Of a DNA stretch of 64,000 nucleotides, positions 35,505-43,727 are shown in pieces; the first letter of the stretch is position 1; every line of letters begins with the position of its first letter. Source of the DNA: Mycoplana azooxidifex (GTDB taxonomy: Bacteria; Pseudomonadota; Alphaproteobacteria; Rhizobiales; Rhizobiaceae); the NCBI RefSeq assembly GCF_014196765.1, contig NZ_JACIEE010000002.1:1-64000 (forward strand), written 5' to 3'. The translations under genes and the position numbers were made by a program. Under the pieces are notes generated by a model that saw only the letters and a list, made by a program, of their open reading frames with translations, made no database searches and was not told where the DNA came from.

Positions 35505-36536
35505 TTATCGCAGCCGGATAGCCGCAACCTCGAGGGGTTCGTTCCGTCCTCGGATGACATGGAATCCGAGGTGCTCGGCGGCGAAATCCTGTGGCAGGCC
35601 TTGCATGCTGCCGAGCAAATCAGCGGAGACCAAAACAGGCTCGCCGAGCGTCCTGGACAGCGTTTCAAGACGTCCGGTGGTGTTCACGACATCGCCGAAG
35701 TAAGCGATTTTATGCCGCTCAAGACCAACTTCGGCCGTGACCACCCAACCGCAGTGCAGGACAGCGCGAAACTGTGGCACCTGACCGAACCGCGCCTGCC
35801 ACGCGGAAGATTGAGCTTTGATCGTGGCGGCGAAGTCGAATACGCAACGAAGGCATGCGGCATCGCGCATTCCACGACGCATGGGCCACGTAACCAGCGC
35901 CATATCCCCTATATAGTCGTCGATCGAACCTTGGGTTCGTCGAACGGGCGCTGCGAGTGCGTTGAATATCTGTCCCAGGTAGGCCTGGGCCTCCAGATCA
36001 CCATGTTGGTCCGCAAAGTGCGTGGAGCCGGAGACATCCAGGAACAGGAAGATGCGTTCCTCCCTGGTGGGACGGTGGTAACGGCCGAGAAGCAGGCTGA
36101 TGAACAGGCTTGGCCCGATAAGGTCACTTACGCGAAACACGAACGCAACCACCGCGGATACGGCCAGCGAATACAATAGACCGGAGTCCGACATTGCCAT
36201 CGCTTCCCGGGCGGTCTGCATATATCTGAACAAGTGGTGAAGAGCGGTGCCGGCAGCCGCGTTGCCAACCACGATCATCAGCCCATAGATTGCGATCGTG
36301 GCTGGTACGAAGACTGGCGTAGCAGCTTCTCGGATTGCGTTGCGCGATCCACTGAAGAGGACGCCGCGCTCGTACAGGATTATCGGGGTTCCGATAAACG
36401 CTCCACGAATCGCTGAGTGAACGATATCGAGGTTGAAGATCAGCGCGTAAAGGACGCCGGCCAGCGCTCCCACAACAGGTGCAAGGAGCCAGAACCAGGG
36501 CCGGCGAAAATGACGCTGGTCGCGCCGGATATTCAT
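35505..36536 (-). CDS. Membrane-anchored class III adenylate/guanylate cyclase
   Basis: A 343-residue protein with about four or five N-terminal membrane segments (residues about 14-150) and a cytoplasmic class III cyclase domain (about 160-343). Metal-binding D167 (FLFLDVSGST) and D211 (YIGDMALVTW) are present, as are N285 and R289 in FGDVVNTTGRLE, so it should be active. Whether it makes cAMP or cGMP is not decided. ATG 36536 is 10 bp after the epoxide-hydrolase stop and behind GAGG, so the two genes form an operon; an in-frame GTG at 36545 is the alternative. It converges on the LysR gene. Confidence 0.85.
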   Translation of the reverse strand: MNIRRDQRHFRRPWFWLLAPVVGALAGVLYALIFNLDIVHSAIRGAFIGTPIILYERGVLFSGSRNAIREAATPVFVPATIAIYGLMIVVGNAAAGTALHHLFRYMQTAREAMAMSDSGLLYSLAVSAVVAFVFRVSDLIGPSLFISLLLGRYHRPTREERIFLFLDVSGSTHFADQHGDLEAQAYLGQIFNALAAPVRRTQGSIDDYIGDMALVTWPMRRGMRDAACLRCVFDFAATIKAQSSAWQARFGQVPQFRAVLHCGWVVTAEVGLERHKIAYFGDVVNTTGRLETLSRTLGEPVLVSADLLGSMQGLPQDFAAEHLGFHVIRGRNEPLEVAAIRLR

Positions 36537-36546
36537 CCGGGGCACC

Positions 36547-37854
36547 TCACATCAGGGGCCGCAGCGACCTGAACGCCTCTCGGAGCTCGGACGCGAAGAG
36601 TTCCGGTTCTTCCCAGGCAGCAAAGTGGCCGCCCTTGTCGACCTCGTTGAAGTAGATGAGGTTGTGATAGCTCCTCTCGACCCAGCTCTTTGGCGCGCGA
36701 TAGATCTCGCCCGGGAACACCGTCACGGCCGCGGGGATGGAGATATCCACCGCGTTGAAGTTGTTGGCGTTGTTCTCCCAGTAGAGCTGCGCCGACGAGA
36801 TCGCGCTGTTCGTCAGCCAATAGAGCGTGATGTCGTCCAGCATCTCGTCCTTGGTGAGCGAGCGCTCGGCATCGCCGCCGCTATAGGTCCATTGGTTGAA
36901 CTTGTCGTACATCCAGGCGGCGAGGCCGGCGGGTGAATCCGTCAATCCGTAGCCGACCGTCTGCGGCCGGGTCGTCATCATCGTGCCGTAGGCACCGTTC
37001 CTGGTGAAGAAGGTGCTGAGCGCATCGTATGCGGTCCTTTCCTCTTCGGTGAGACCCGCCGGCGCCGGATCGCCCGCACTCATGGCCTTGGCGGCATCAG
37101 GGGGTACCGTTGCAGGCATGTTGACGTGGATTCCGAGCAGACCCTTCAAATTCTGGCGGGCCATCTTGTCCGAAACGACCGAACCCCAGTCACCACCTTG
37201 AGATACATAGCGCTCGTATCCGAGGCGCGTCATGAGAATGTCCCAGGCGAGCCCAATTCGGTCGGCGTTCCAGCCCGGCTCCGTCGGCTGCTCGGAAAAG
37301 CCGTAGCCGGGCATCGAAGGTATGACGACATCGAAGGCATCCTCCGCACGTCCGCCGTAAGCCGTGGGATCGGTAAGCGGACCGATAGCCTTCAGGAGCT
37401 CGAGCACCGAGCCCGGCCAGCCATGGGTAATGATCAGCGGCAAGGCCTTCGGGTGCCTGGAGCGAACGTGGATGAAATGAATGTCGAGACCGTCGATCTC
37501 CGTCACGAACTGCGGCAGCGCATTGAGCTTCGTCTCGACCTTTCGCCAGTCGTAGTCCGTTCCCCAATACCGGACGAGTTCCTGCAGCTTGGCGAGTTGC
37601 ACGCCCTGGGATTGATCGGCGACGGTTTCCCTGGCAGGCCACCGTGTCGCCAGCACGCGTCGGCGCAGGTCCACGAGATCCTCTTCCGGGACGTTGACCT
37701 GGAAAGGGCGGATCGCCTTGCTTTCAGTCGCTGCGGCTTGCTGCACGGGCAGCAGGTTCAAGGCGCCTCCTGCGGCAAGAACAGTCGCTGACGTAACAAG
37801 AGCGGACGTCGCAAGAAAGCGGCGCCGGGTGGGGGATGGCGATAGTGCAGACAT
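36547..37854 (-). CDS. Tat-exported epoxide hydrolase (EHN domain plus alpha/beta hydrolase)
   Basis: A 435-residue epoxide hydrolase. SPTRRRFLATSALVTSATVL at the N-terminus is a twin-arginine signal. An EHN domain (about residues 45-155; PFQVNVPEEDLVDLRRRVLA) precedes the alpha/beta hydrolase fold with LPLIITHGWPGS, the nucleophile-type GGDWGS and the late GGHFAAWEEPE histidine. It would open epoxides in the periplasm. AGGAG precedes ATG 37854. A phased TAAC repeat site lies about 90 bp upstream, and a cyclase gene follows in the same operon. Confidence 0.87.
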   Translation of the reverse strand: MSALSPSPTRRRFLATSALVTSATVLAAGGALNLLPVQQAAATESKAIRPFQVNVPEEDLVDLRRRVLATRWPARETVADQSQGVQLAKLQELVRYWGTDYDWRKVETKLNALPQFVTEIDGLDIHFIHVRSRHPKALPLIITHGWPGSVLELLKAIGPLTDPTAYGGRAEDAFDVVIPSMPGYGFSEQPTEPGWNADRIGLAWDILMTRLGYERYVSQGGDWGSVVSDKMARQNLKGLLGIHVNMPATVPPDAAKAMSAGDPAPAGLTEEERTAYDALSTFFTRNGAYGTMMTTRPQTVGYGLTDSPAGLAAWMYDKFNQWTYSGGDAERSLTKDEMLDDITLYWLTNSAISSAQLYWENNANNFNAVDISIPAAVTVFPGEIYRAPKSWVERSYHNLIYFNEVDKGGHFAAWEEPELFASELREAFRSLRPLM

Positions 37855-37944
37855 GGATATTCTCCTGGTTGGAGGTGCAGGCGGACAGGTCCGGCAAAGC
37901 CTCTTGGTGACCTCCGGCATTCGAGCAGAGGCCGTGGAGAAACA

Positions 37945-37964
37945 CCCGTTATGGGTTGTTATCG
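37945..37964 (-). promoter_or_regulatory. Phased direct-repeat site A (epoxide hydrolase promoter region)
   Basis: On the minus strand it reads CGATAACAACCCATAACGGG: two TAAC units exactly 10 bp apart and ending in TAACGGG. It lies 91-110 bp before the epoxide-hydrolase start. It shares the TAACGGG end with sites B and C and, with C, the CG-N-TAAC-N-ACCCA block. Confidence 0.6.
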
Positions 37965-38157
37965 CTTCATAGGCAGCGAAAGGACGGTCTTGGATCCGAT
38001 CCGGCAGTGCACCAATCGCCGCCCAATGGGGTGGAGATAACTGGTTTGCTCGGATCTGGGCCGCAGTCTAAGAAGGCAGTTTGCGGCGATTGAAACCCAA
38101 GACAGTCGTCGAATACGTGTCTGCAACGCGCTTCCCGATCCACGGCCACGATTACCT

Positions 38158-38186
38158 GCTAACAGCATTTCACAAGCCATAACGGG
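38158..38186 (+). promoter_or_regulatory. Phased direct-repeat site B
   Basis: TAAC (38160), TCAC (38170) and TAACGGG (38180) are spaced exactly 10 bp, preceded by GC. The architecture is identical to site C. It overlaps the last codons of the broken SDR reading frame and points away from the epoxide-hydrolase gene. The rest of the 37855-38169 gap shows no gene. Confidence 0.55.
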
Positions 38187-38331
38187 TTTCCTGCAGCCAT
38201 CTCATAAGCGAAGCCAGTTGGGCGGGCTCCCGTGCCGTGGCCACGAGACGGTGACCGGCGTGAAGCACGGCTTCCGACAAGGCGCGACCGATGCCGCGCG
38301 AACACCTGGTGATGGGCCATCGTTGCGTCAT
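38170..38331 (-). pseudogene. N-terminal fragment of a short-chain dehydrogenase
   Basis: MTQRWPITRCSRGIGRALSE then AVLHAGHRLVATAREPAQLA matches the first 45 residues of SDRs with a classical TGxxxGIG cofactor site, but the frame ends after 53 codons, against about 250-280 in the family. The first glycine of the TG motif is an arginine (TRCSRGIG). A good GGAGGAG site precedes the ATG, so the 5' end is intact and the break is in the 3' part, exactly where site B lies. Confidence 0.75.
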
Positions 38332-38381
38332 GGTCTGCTCCTCCCCGACCGTTTCCCGGCCGTGAATAACCGTTCCGATCC

Positions 38382-38489
38382 GGCTAAGCGCGTCGCGATC
38401 CTTCGGATTCGCTTTACGCGCTTCAAGCCCTTGTTTTTTCGCATGTCGTTGTCGCAAAACCGCTGCACACTTTTGTGCGACATGCTCTA
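38382..38489 (-). repeat. RIME-like palindromic intergenic repeat, copy 2
   Basis: Inverted copy of the element at 12896-13004. Read on the minus strand it starts CTAGAGCATGTCGCACAAAA, keeps GTGTGCAGCGGTTTTGCGA and ends with the TCGCGACGCGCTTAG arm. Differences are mostly small substitutions and a few-base length change in the spacer. Its edge overlaps the stop codon (38487-38489) of the cytochrome gene, and it separates that gene from the broken SDR. Confidence 0.8.
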
Positions 38490-38996
38490 GGGCGCGAACC
38501 GCGTGAAAACGAAATCGTGGCCTTTCACGCGGGCTTCGTGGCACGCGAAGCAGGTTTGGTGCTGCGCTTCGTCGACTGGCTTGCCGCCGACAAATCGACC
38601 GAATCCCCAGCCGCCGGTCTCGGCATACTTCACCGAGTCCTTGACCATGATCTGGACCGTGGTGGCGGCGCCCGGAACGGAGGCGGGTTCGAATTCGGGC
38701 GACTGGACGTGTTTCCAGGCAAGCTTTGCAAGAATGGTTCCGTCGGGAAACGGAAGCGTCGCTCCGCGATACGCCTCGATCGCCACGGCATTGCCCAGAA
38801 CCGCGCGAAGCTCGTTCAAGGGCTCTGCCTCCAGTGCCGGCGCGATCAGTTCCCATTGCCGATATCCCTCGGGAATCGTGACGCCGTAGATCGGCGATGC
38901 GTTCTTCGCAATCGCACCGCTCTCGGCTCCCAGAGCCGCGGCCATTGCAACCGAAGCCAGGGTGACGCCTGACAACAGGAGGTGTGACGGTCTCAT
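38487..38996 (-). CDS. Cytochrome P460-family protein
   Basis: A 169-residue periplasmic haem protein. A signal peptide covers about residues 1-24, and C149-x-x-C152-H153 (TCFACHEARVKGHDF) binds haem c near the C-terminus, as in P460 and cytochrome c'-beta proteins. GTILAKLAWKH carries the lysine region that in true P460 cross-links to haem; whether it does so here is unknown. Known members oxidise hydroxylamine or bind NO. It lies 24 bp after the Tat alpha/beta-hydrolase gene, in one operon. Its stop codon is formed with the edge of the RIME-like repeat. Confidence 0.85.
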   Translation of the reverse strand: MRPSHLLLSGVTLASVAMAAALGAESGAIAKNASPIYGVTIPEGYRQWELIAPALEAEPLNELRAVLGNAVAIEAYRGATLPFPDGTILAKLAWKHVQSPEFEPASVPGAATTVQIMVKDSVKYAETGGWGFGRFVGGKPVDEAQHQTCFACHEARVKGHDFVFTRFAP

Positions 38997-39020
38997 TGGG
39001 TTACTCCGTTCGGCTGGCGT

Positions 39021-40079
39021 TCAGAAGCGGTCGACGTCGATGACGGCCTGGGCGAAGTCTTGCGGCGCTTCCTGTGGCAGATTGTGCCCGATGCCGCCTG
39101 TGATCAGCCGGTGTTCGTATCTGCCGGTGAACTTCTTGGCATAGGCTTCAGGGTCAGGATGCGGCGCGCCGTTTGCATCGCCTTCCATGGTGATGGTCGG
39201 CAAGGCGATGGCGGGAAATGCGGCCAGACGCTCTTCGAACGCGTCGTATTTCGGCTCGCCCTCGGCCAGCCCGAGGCGCCAGCGATAGTTGTGGATCACG
39301 ACGCTGACGTGGTCGGGATTGTCCAAGGCCGCGGCACTGCGCATGAACGTCGCGTCGTCGAAATCCCATTTCGGCGAGGCAAGCTCCCAGATCAGCCTGG
39401 CAAAATCTTGCCGATGCTCGTCATAGCCGGCCCGGCCGCGCTCGGTCGCGAAATAATACTGGTACCACCATTGCAGTTCGGCTTTCGGCGGCAGCGGCAT
39501 CTTGCCGGCTGCGCGACTGCCGATCAGGTAGCCGCTCACCGAGACCATGGCCTTGCAGCGCTCCGGCCACAGCGCCGCAATGACGTTCGCCGAACGCGCG
39601 CCCCAATCATAGCCGGCGAGGATCGCTCTTTCGATCTTCAGCGCGTCCATCATGGCGACAGTGTCGAGCGCCACCGCGGAGGGCTGGCCGTTGCGGACCG
39701 TATCGCTGGAGAGGAAGCGCGTCGTACCGTGGCCGCGCAGATAGGGGACGATCACGCGGTAGCCGGCCGATGCCAGCAAGGGAGCGACATCGGTGAAGCT
39801 GTCGATGTCATAGGGCCAGCCATGCAGCAAGATGACAGCCGGGCCGTCGGCAGGACCTGTCTGCGCATATCCGACATTCACGACGCCGGCGTCGATCTGC
39901 TTCAGCGAAGTGAACGGCGCGCTGGCGCCGGCCGATGGCGTGCGCCGACCTGATCCGCCCGTCTGCGCGCCCGCCGCCGTGATCCCGACGAGCTGCGCTG
40001 CAGCGACGGTCGCGGCAGCGGCACCAAAGAAATACCGGCGACGATAATCGATTTCTTCCGGGATGTTGGTCGTGTCCAT
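39021..40079 (-). CDS. Tat-exported alpha/beta hydrolase (epoxide hydrolase/dehalogenase-like)
   Basis: A 352-residue protein with a twin-arginine-like start (EIDYRRRYFFGAAAATVAAA) and an alpha/beta hydrolase domain. The oxyanion motif is LLHGWPYD, the nucleophile elbow AGYDWGARS carries an aspartate, and the late histidine is in GGIGHNLPQEAP. An Asp nucleophile points to epoxide hydrolase, haloalkane or fluoroacetate dehalogenase chemistry rather than esterase. It follows the Ohr-type gene by 57 bp and precedes the P460 gene. Confidence 0.85.
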   Translation of the reverse strand: MDTTNIPEEIDYRRRYFFGAAAATVAAAQLVGITAAGAQTGGSGRRTPSAGASAPFTSLKQIDAGVVNVGYAQTGPADGPAVILLHGWPYDIDSFTDVAPLLASAGYRVIVPYLRGHGTTRFLSSDTVRNGQPSAVALDTVAMMDALKIERAILAGYDWGARSANVIAALWPERCKAMVSVSGYLIGSRAAGKMPLPPKAELQWWYQYYFATERGRAGYDEHRQDFARLIWELASPKWDFDDATFMRSAAALDNPDHVSVVIHNYRWRLGLAEGEPKYDAFEERLAAFPAIALPTITMEGDANGAPHPDPEAYAKKFTGRYEHRLITGGIGHNLPQEAPQDFAQAVIDVDRF

Positions 40080-40136
40080 TGGTAAACCGTCCCTGTGTCG
40101 TATGTCCGTGAGATGGCGCCGCCCGATCGTGCCGGG

Positions 40137-40553
40137 CTAGACGAGATTGATCGCGACATCGATGTTGCCGCGCGTGGCCTTGGAGTACGGGCAGGTCTGG
40201 TGCGCGGCATCCACGACGGCCTGGGCGACTTCGCGATCGACGCCGGGCAGGCTCACATTGAGGCGGGCGCGCAGGAAATAGGCGTCATCGGAAACGTTCA
40301 GGTCTACCTCGGCATCAATCGCCAGCTCGGCAGGTAGCTTGACGTTCATCTTGCGGGCGGCGATCGCCATCGCACCCTCGAAGCAGGCCGACCAGCCGGC
40401 CGCGAAGAGCTGCTCCGGATTGGTGCCGCTGCCTGGGCCGCCGGGTGTCGAGAGCCTGATGTCCAGCTTGCCGTCGGAACTGCGGGACGCTCCTTCCCGG
40501 CCGCCGGTCGTGCGGACCTTGGCCGTGTAGAGCAGTTTCTCGTTGGTGGTCAT
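40137..40553 (-). CDS. Organic hydroperoxide resistance protein (Ohr/OsmC family)
   Basis: A 138-residue thiol peroxidase. The reactive cysteines C57 (GWSACFEGA) and C121 (HQTCPYSK) and the assisting R19 and E48 are at Ohr-like positions. It reduces organic hydroperoxides with lipoylated partners in the cytoplasm. AAGGA precedes the ATG. It heads the operon Ohr, alpha/beta hydrolase, P460, and is divergent from the large winged-helix regulator, with phased-repeat site C between them. Confidence 0.9.
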   Translation of the reverse strand: MTTNEKLLYTAKVRTTGGREGASRSSDGKLDIRLSTPGGPGSGTNPEQLFAAGWSACFEGAMAIAARKMNVKLPAELAIDAEVDLNVSDDAYFLRARLNVSLPGVDREVAQAVVDAAHQTCPYSKATRGNIDVAINLV

Positions 40554-40585
40554 ATTTGAGTTCCTTCTGAGAAAACATGGGTCGG

Positions 40586-40672
40586 TCAGCTGCGCCCGCC
40601 ATCCAGCGAGATGTCGGCCGTCGTCTTGTCATGGAAGTGTAGGAGGTTGAACGGAATGGACGATGCGGGCAT
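40586..40672 (-). CDS. Possible 28-residue leader ORF upstream of the Ohr gene
   Basis: An ATG at 40672 preceded by AAGGAGA at good distance opens a 28-codon frame, MPASSIPFNLLHFHDKTTAD followed by ISLDGGRS, that stops 32 bp before the Ohr start. It may be a leader peptide or a gene remnant; I recognise no family. The strong ribosome-binding site is the main support. Confidence 0.35.
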   Translation of the reverse strand: MPASSIPFNLLHFHDKTTADISLDGGRS

Positions 40673-40747
40673 GATCGCTCTCCTTGGACCGGCCGGCAGG
40701 GCGGCTTCCTGTCGTCCGGAACACATAGAGTGAGATCGCCCGAGGCG

Positions 40748-40776
40748 CCCGTTATGCATTGTGATGGGTCGTTAGC
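40748..40776 (-). promoter_or_regulatory. Phased direct-repeat site C (regulator/Ohr divergent promoter)
   Basis: On the minus strand TAAC, TCAC and TAACGGG follow one another at 10-bp intervals (GTTA 40751, GTGA 40761, GTTA 40771 on the plus strand). It lies 44-72 bp before the preferred regulator start and about 200 bp before the Ohr gene. Three in-phase repeats fit binding by an OmpR/PhoB-type winged helix such as the one the adjacent regulator carries. Confidence 0.6.
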
Positions 40777-40819
40777 GCTCGCCAGCACAACGAATCTGGA
40801 CATCGTGACAGGGCCATTG

Positions 40820-43663
40820 ATGCATTCGAATGATACGATAAGTTTTGGCCCTTTCACATTGACTGCGAAGGAACGGCTGCTCCTGCGGCAAGGCGCTCCG
40901 GTCGATCTGGGCACGCGCGCTTTCGACATGCTGGCCATGTTGGCCGCGCGTCCCAATCAGATCGTCAGCAAGAAGGATCTGTTGGATCATGTCTGGCCCG
41001 ACGTCACCGTCGAGGAAGGCAGCCTGCGGTTCCACATGGCCAATCTGCGAAAGGCGCTGGGGGACGGCAAGGACGGCGCACGCTACATCGCGACCCTGAC
41101 AGGGCGCGGCTACAGCTTCGTGGCGCCCGTCTCGCGATCGGCCGGTCAAGGAGACGTGCATGAAGACATCGCTACCAGCTATCCGAATGCCAATCTGCCG
41201 AGCCGTCTTACCCGCATGGTCGGGCGCGTCGACGATGTTCTCGTCCTGTCGAACAAGCTGACGGCCAAGCGCTTTGTCACGGTCGTGGGTACGGGTGGGG
41301 TCGGCAAGACCACAGTCGCGGTGGCGGTGGGGCACGACCTGATCGAAGCGTTCGCCGGCGCCGTGCACTTCGTCGATCTGGGGGCACTGAGCGATCCCGG
41401 CCTGGTTGCGACCACAGTGGCCTCAATGCTGGGGTTGTCGCTTCAATCCGATGATCCTGCGCCCGCTTTGATCTCATACCTTGCGGACAAGCGTATCCTT
41501 CTGATCCTCGATACTTGCGAGCATGTCATAGACGCGGCGGCAGACTTGACGTTCCGCATTTTCGCCGCCGCGCCGCAAGTCCATATTCTGACGACGAGCC
41601 GCGAACCTCTTCAAGTCGAAGGCGAGCACGTCTACAAGCTGGCGCCGCTCGCTTGCGCGCCGGACGGTCTGGAACTCACCGCGACCGTTGCGCAAACCTA
41701 CCCGGCGACCCAGCTGTTCGTGGAGCGCGCGGCTGCAAGCGGCACCCGGATTGACCTCGACGATGCGGATGCCGCAATCATCGCCGGCATTTGCCGGAAG
41801 CTCGACGGCGTGCCGCTCGCGATCGAACTGGCGGCCGGACGGGTTGCGAGCTACGGCCTCCAGAAGACCGCGGCACTTCTCGACGAGCGCCTGACGCTGT
41901 TGTGGCCGGGGCAACGCACCGCGCCGCCGCGCCAGAAAACCCTTCAGGCCACGCTGGACTGGAGCTATGGGCTCCTGTCCGATTTCGAGCGCCAGGTGCT
42001 TCGGCGCCTTGCCGTGTTTGTCGGCCATTTTTCGATCGAGGCCGCCCTGGAGGTCGTGACGAGCGCGACCGTCGATGACGCGCATGTATTTGCCGCCATC
42101 GACAGCCTCATCGCCAAATCGATGGTCGCGACAAGGCCCGCTGGCGCGACGATGCGTTACCGCCTGCTCGACACGACGCGGGCCTATGCCTTCCAACTCG
42201 ACGTCGACGATGCCGAACTCGCGACCCTGGCCGCACGTCATGCGACCCACCATCTGCGCTGGCTGGAAGAGACAGGCGCCGAATGGCCGACCCTGTCGAG
42301 CGCGAAGCAAAGGTCGCTTCACCTCGCCGGCCTCGCCAATGTGCGCGCGGCTTTGGAATGGTGCTTCGGACCCGGCGGGAATACCGAAATCGGCATCCTG
42401 CTCGCTGCCGCTGCCGCTCCTGTCTTTCTGTCGATGTCTTTGCTCACCGAATGCCACCGGTGGTCGGCTCAGGCGGTTCTTGCCCTCGACGACACCACAC
42501 GCGGGGGGCGGGAGGAAATGCATCTCCAGGCGGCACTGGGCGTATCTCTGATGTTCACGCACGGAGGAAGAGATGCAGCGCACATGGCATTGAGCAGGAG
42601 CTTTGCCATTGCCGACCGATCTGGCGATGCGCTCGATCAGCTTCAGATTCTCGGGCCGCTGCAGATGTTCTACCTGCGCACCGGGGAGTTCAGGACTGCG
42701 CTGCACTACGCGGAACGCTGTTCCGTCATCGCCGGGACGCTTGAGGACTCTGTCTCCACCACGTTGGCGCATTCCTTGATGGGGATTTCGCTCCACCTCA
42801 GCGGAGAGCTTTACCGTGCGCAGACTGCGCTCGAAGCGGCGTTGCGGCATGGGCCGCGTTCCGACCGAACCACGACAAACTATCTCGGCTTCGACGGCAA
42901 GATTCTCGCTGGTGCGATTCTGGCAAGGACACTTTGGCTGCAAGGCTTTCCGGATCGGGCAATGGAGCAGGCGCTACAGACGATCAGGGATGCCGAGACC
43001 CTGGACCATCCATTGACGCTCTCCATCGCGCTGGTCTGGGCCGTCTCCGTATTTCTGTGGATCGGAGACATCGAGAACGCAGACACGCACATCGATCGCC
43101 TTTTCTCCCAGGCAGAATTTCATTCTCTCGGTCCTTATCTCGCCGTGGGACGCGGCTTCAGGGGGGAGATCGCCATTCGTCGAGGCGACGCAAGCAACGG
43201 TGTCGATGTCCTTCAGCGCTCTCTGGCAGAACTCCATGCTGCGCCCTACGAACTGCTCACCACGCCGCTCAATATCGCGCTCATTCAGGGCCTCGCAGCA
43301 ACCGGCCGATTTGCTGAAGCTTTCGCGCTGATCGACACCACAATCCGGTTGGTCGAGGCCAACGGGGAACTCGGCTACCTCCCGGAGTTGTTACGCGTCA
43401 GGGGCGGCCTTGTTCTGGCAGCGCCGCGACCCGCCATCGACGAGGCGGAACTGTATTTCAGGCGAGCACTCGAACTCAGCCGCCGCCAGGGCGCGCGGGC
43501 ATGGGAATTGCGCACCGCCACCGACCTGGCCGCCCTTTTGGCCGCCCGCGGGCAATGTGAGGATGCCCGAGCCCTTCTCCAGCCAATCTTCGCTTGGTTC
43601 GCGAAGAGTTTGGAGACGGCCGATCTGAAGTCAGCCGCACGCTTGCTGGCGATGCTGAATTGA
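40820..43663 (+). CDS. Winged-helix / NB-ARC-like ATPase / TPR transcriptional regulator
   Basis: A 947-residue signal-sensing regulator. Residues 1-105 form an OmpR/PhoB-type winged helix (SLRFHMANLRKALGD, GRGYSFVAPV). A P-loop ATPase follows with Walker A GTGGVGKTT (157-165) and Walker B ILLILDTCEHV, then KTLQATLDWSYGLL of STAND-type ATPases and a long helical TPR-like C-terminal half. I prefer ATG 40820; in-frame starts at 40754 (ATG) and 40730 (GTG) would overlap site C. It is divergent from the Ohr operon. The ligand is unknown. Confidence 0.88.
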   Translation: MHSNDTISFGPFTLTAKERLLLRQGAPVDLGTRAFDMLAMLAARPNQIVSKKDLLDHVWPDVTVEEGSLRFHMANLRKALGDGKDGARYIATLTGRGYSFVAPVSRSAGQGDVHEDIATSYPNANLPSRLTRMVGRVDDVLVLSNKLTAKRFVTVVGTGGVGKTTVAVAVGHDLIEAFAGAVHFVDLGALSDPGLVATTVASMLGLSLQSDDPAPALISYLADKRILLILDTCEHVIDAAADLTFRIFAAAPQVHILTTSREPLQVEGEHVYKLAPLACAPDGLELTATVAQTYPATQLFVERAAASGTRIDLDDADAAIIAGICRKLDGVPLAIELAAGRVASYGLQKTAALLDERLTLLWPGQRTAPPRQKTLQATLDWSYGLLSDFERQVLRRLAVFVGHFSIEAALEVVTSATVDDAHVFAAIDSLIAKSMVATRPAGATMRYRLLDTTRAYAFQLDVDDAELATLAARHATHHLRWLEETGAEWPTLSSAKQRSLHLAGLANVRAALEWCFGPGGNTEIGILLAAAAAPVFLSMSLLTECHRWSAQAVLALDDTTRGGREEMHLQAALGVSLMFTHGGRDAAHMALSRSFAIADRSGDALDQLQILGPLQMFYLRTGEFRTALHYAERCSVIAGTLEDSVSTTLAHSLMGISLHLSGELYRAQTALEAALRHGPRSDRTTTNYLGFDGKILAGAILARTLWLQGFPDRAMEQALQTIRDAETLDHPLTLSIALVWAVSVFLWIGDIENADTHIDRLFSQAEFHSLGPYLAVGRGFRGEIAIRRGDASNGVDVLQRSLAELHAAPYELLTTPLNIALIQGLAATGRFAEAFALIDTTIRLVEANGELGYLPELLRVRGGLVLAAPRPAIDEAELYFRRALELSRRQGARAWELRTATDLAALLAARGQCEDARALLQPIFAWFAKSLETADLKSAARLLAMLN

Positions 43664-43727
43664 CGTGGAATGGCGGCGCAGTTGACCAGCGGAGCGCAGT
43701 CTTGCCATTGCCCCGACCTGCCGTCCC

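Noticed and set aside
40315-40956. 213-codon minus-strand frame over the Ohr gene and regulator start
   Set aside because: It is out of phase with the Ohr gene, whose catalytic cysteines, length and ribosome-binding site are all correct, and it covers the divergent promoter region.
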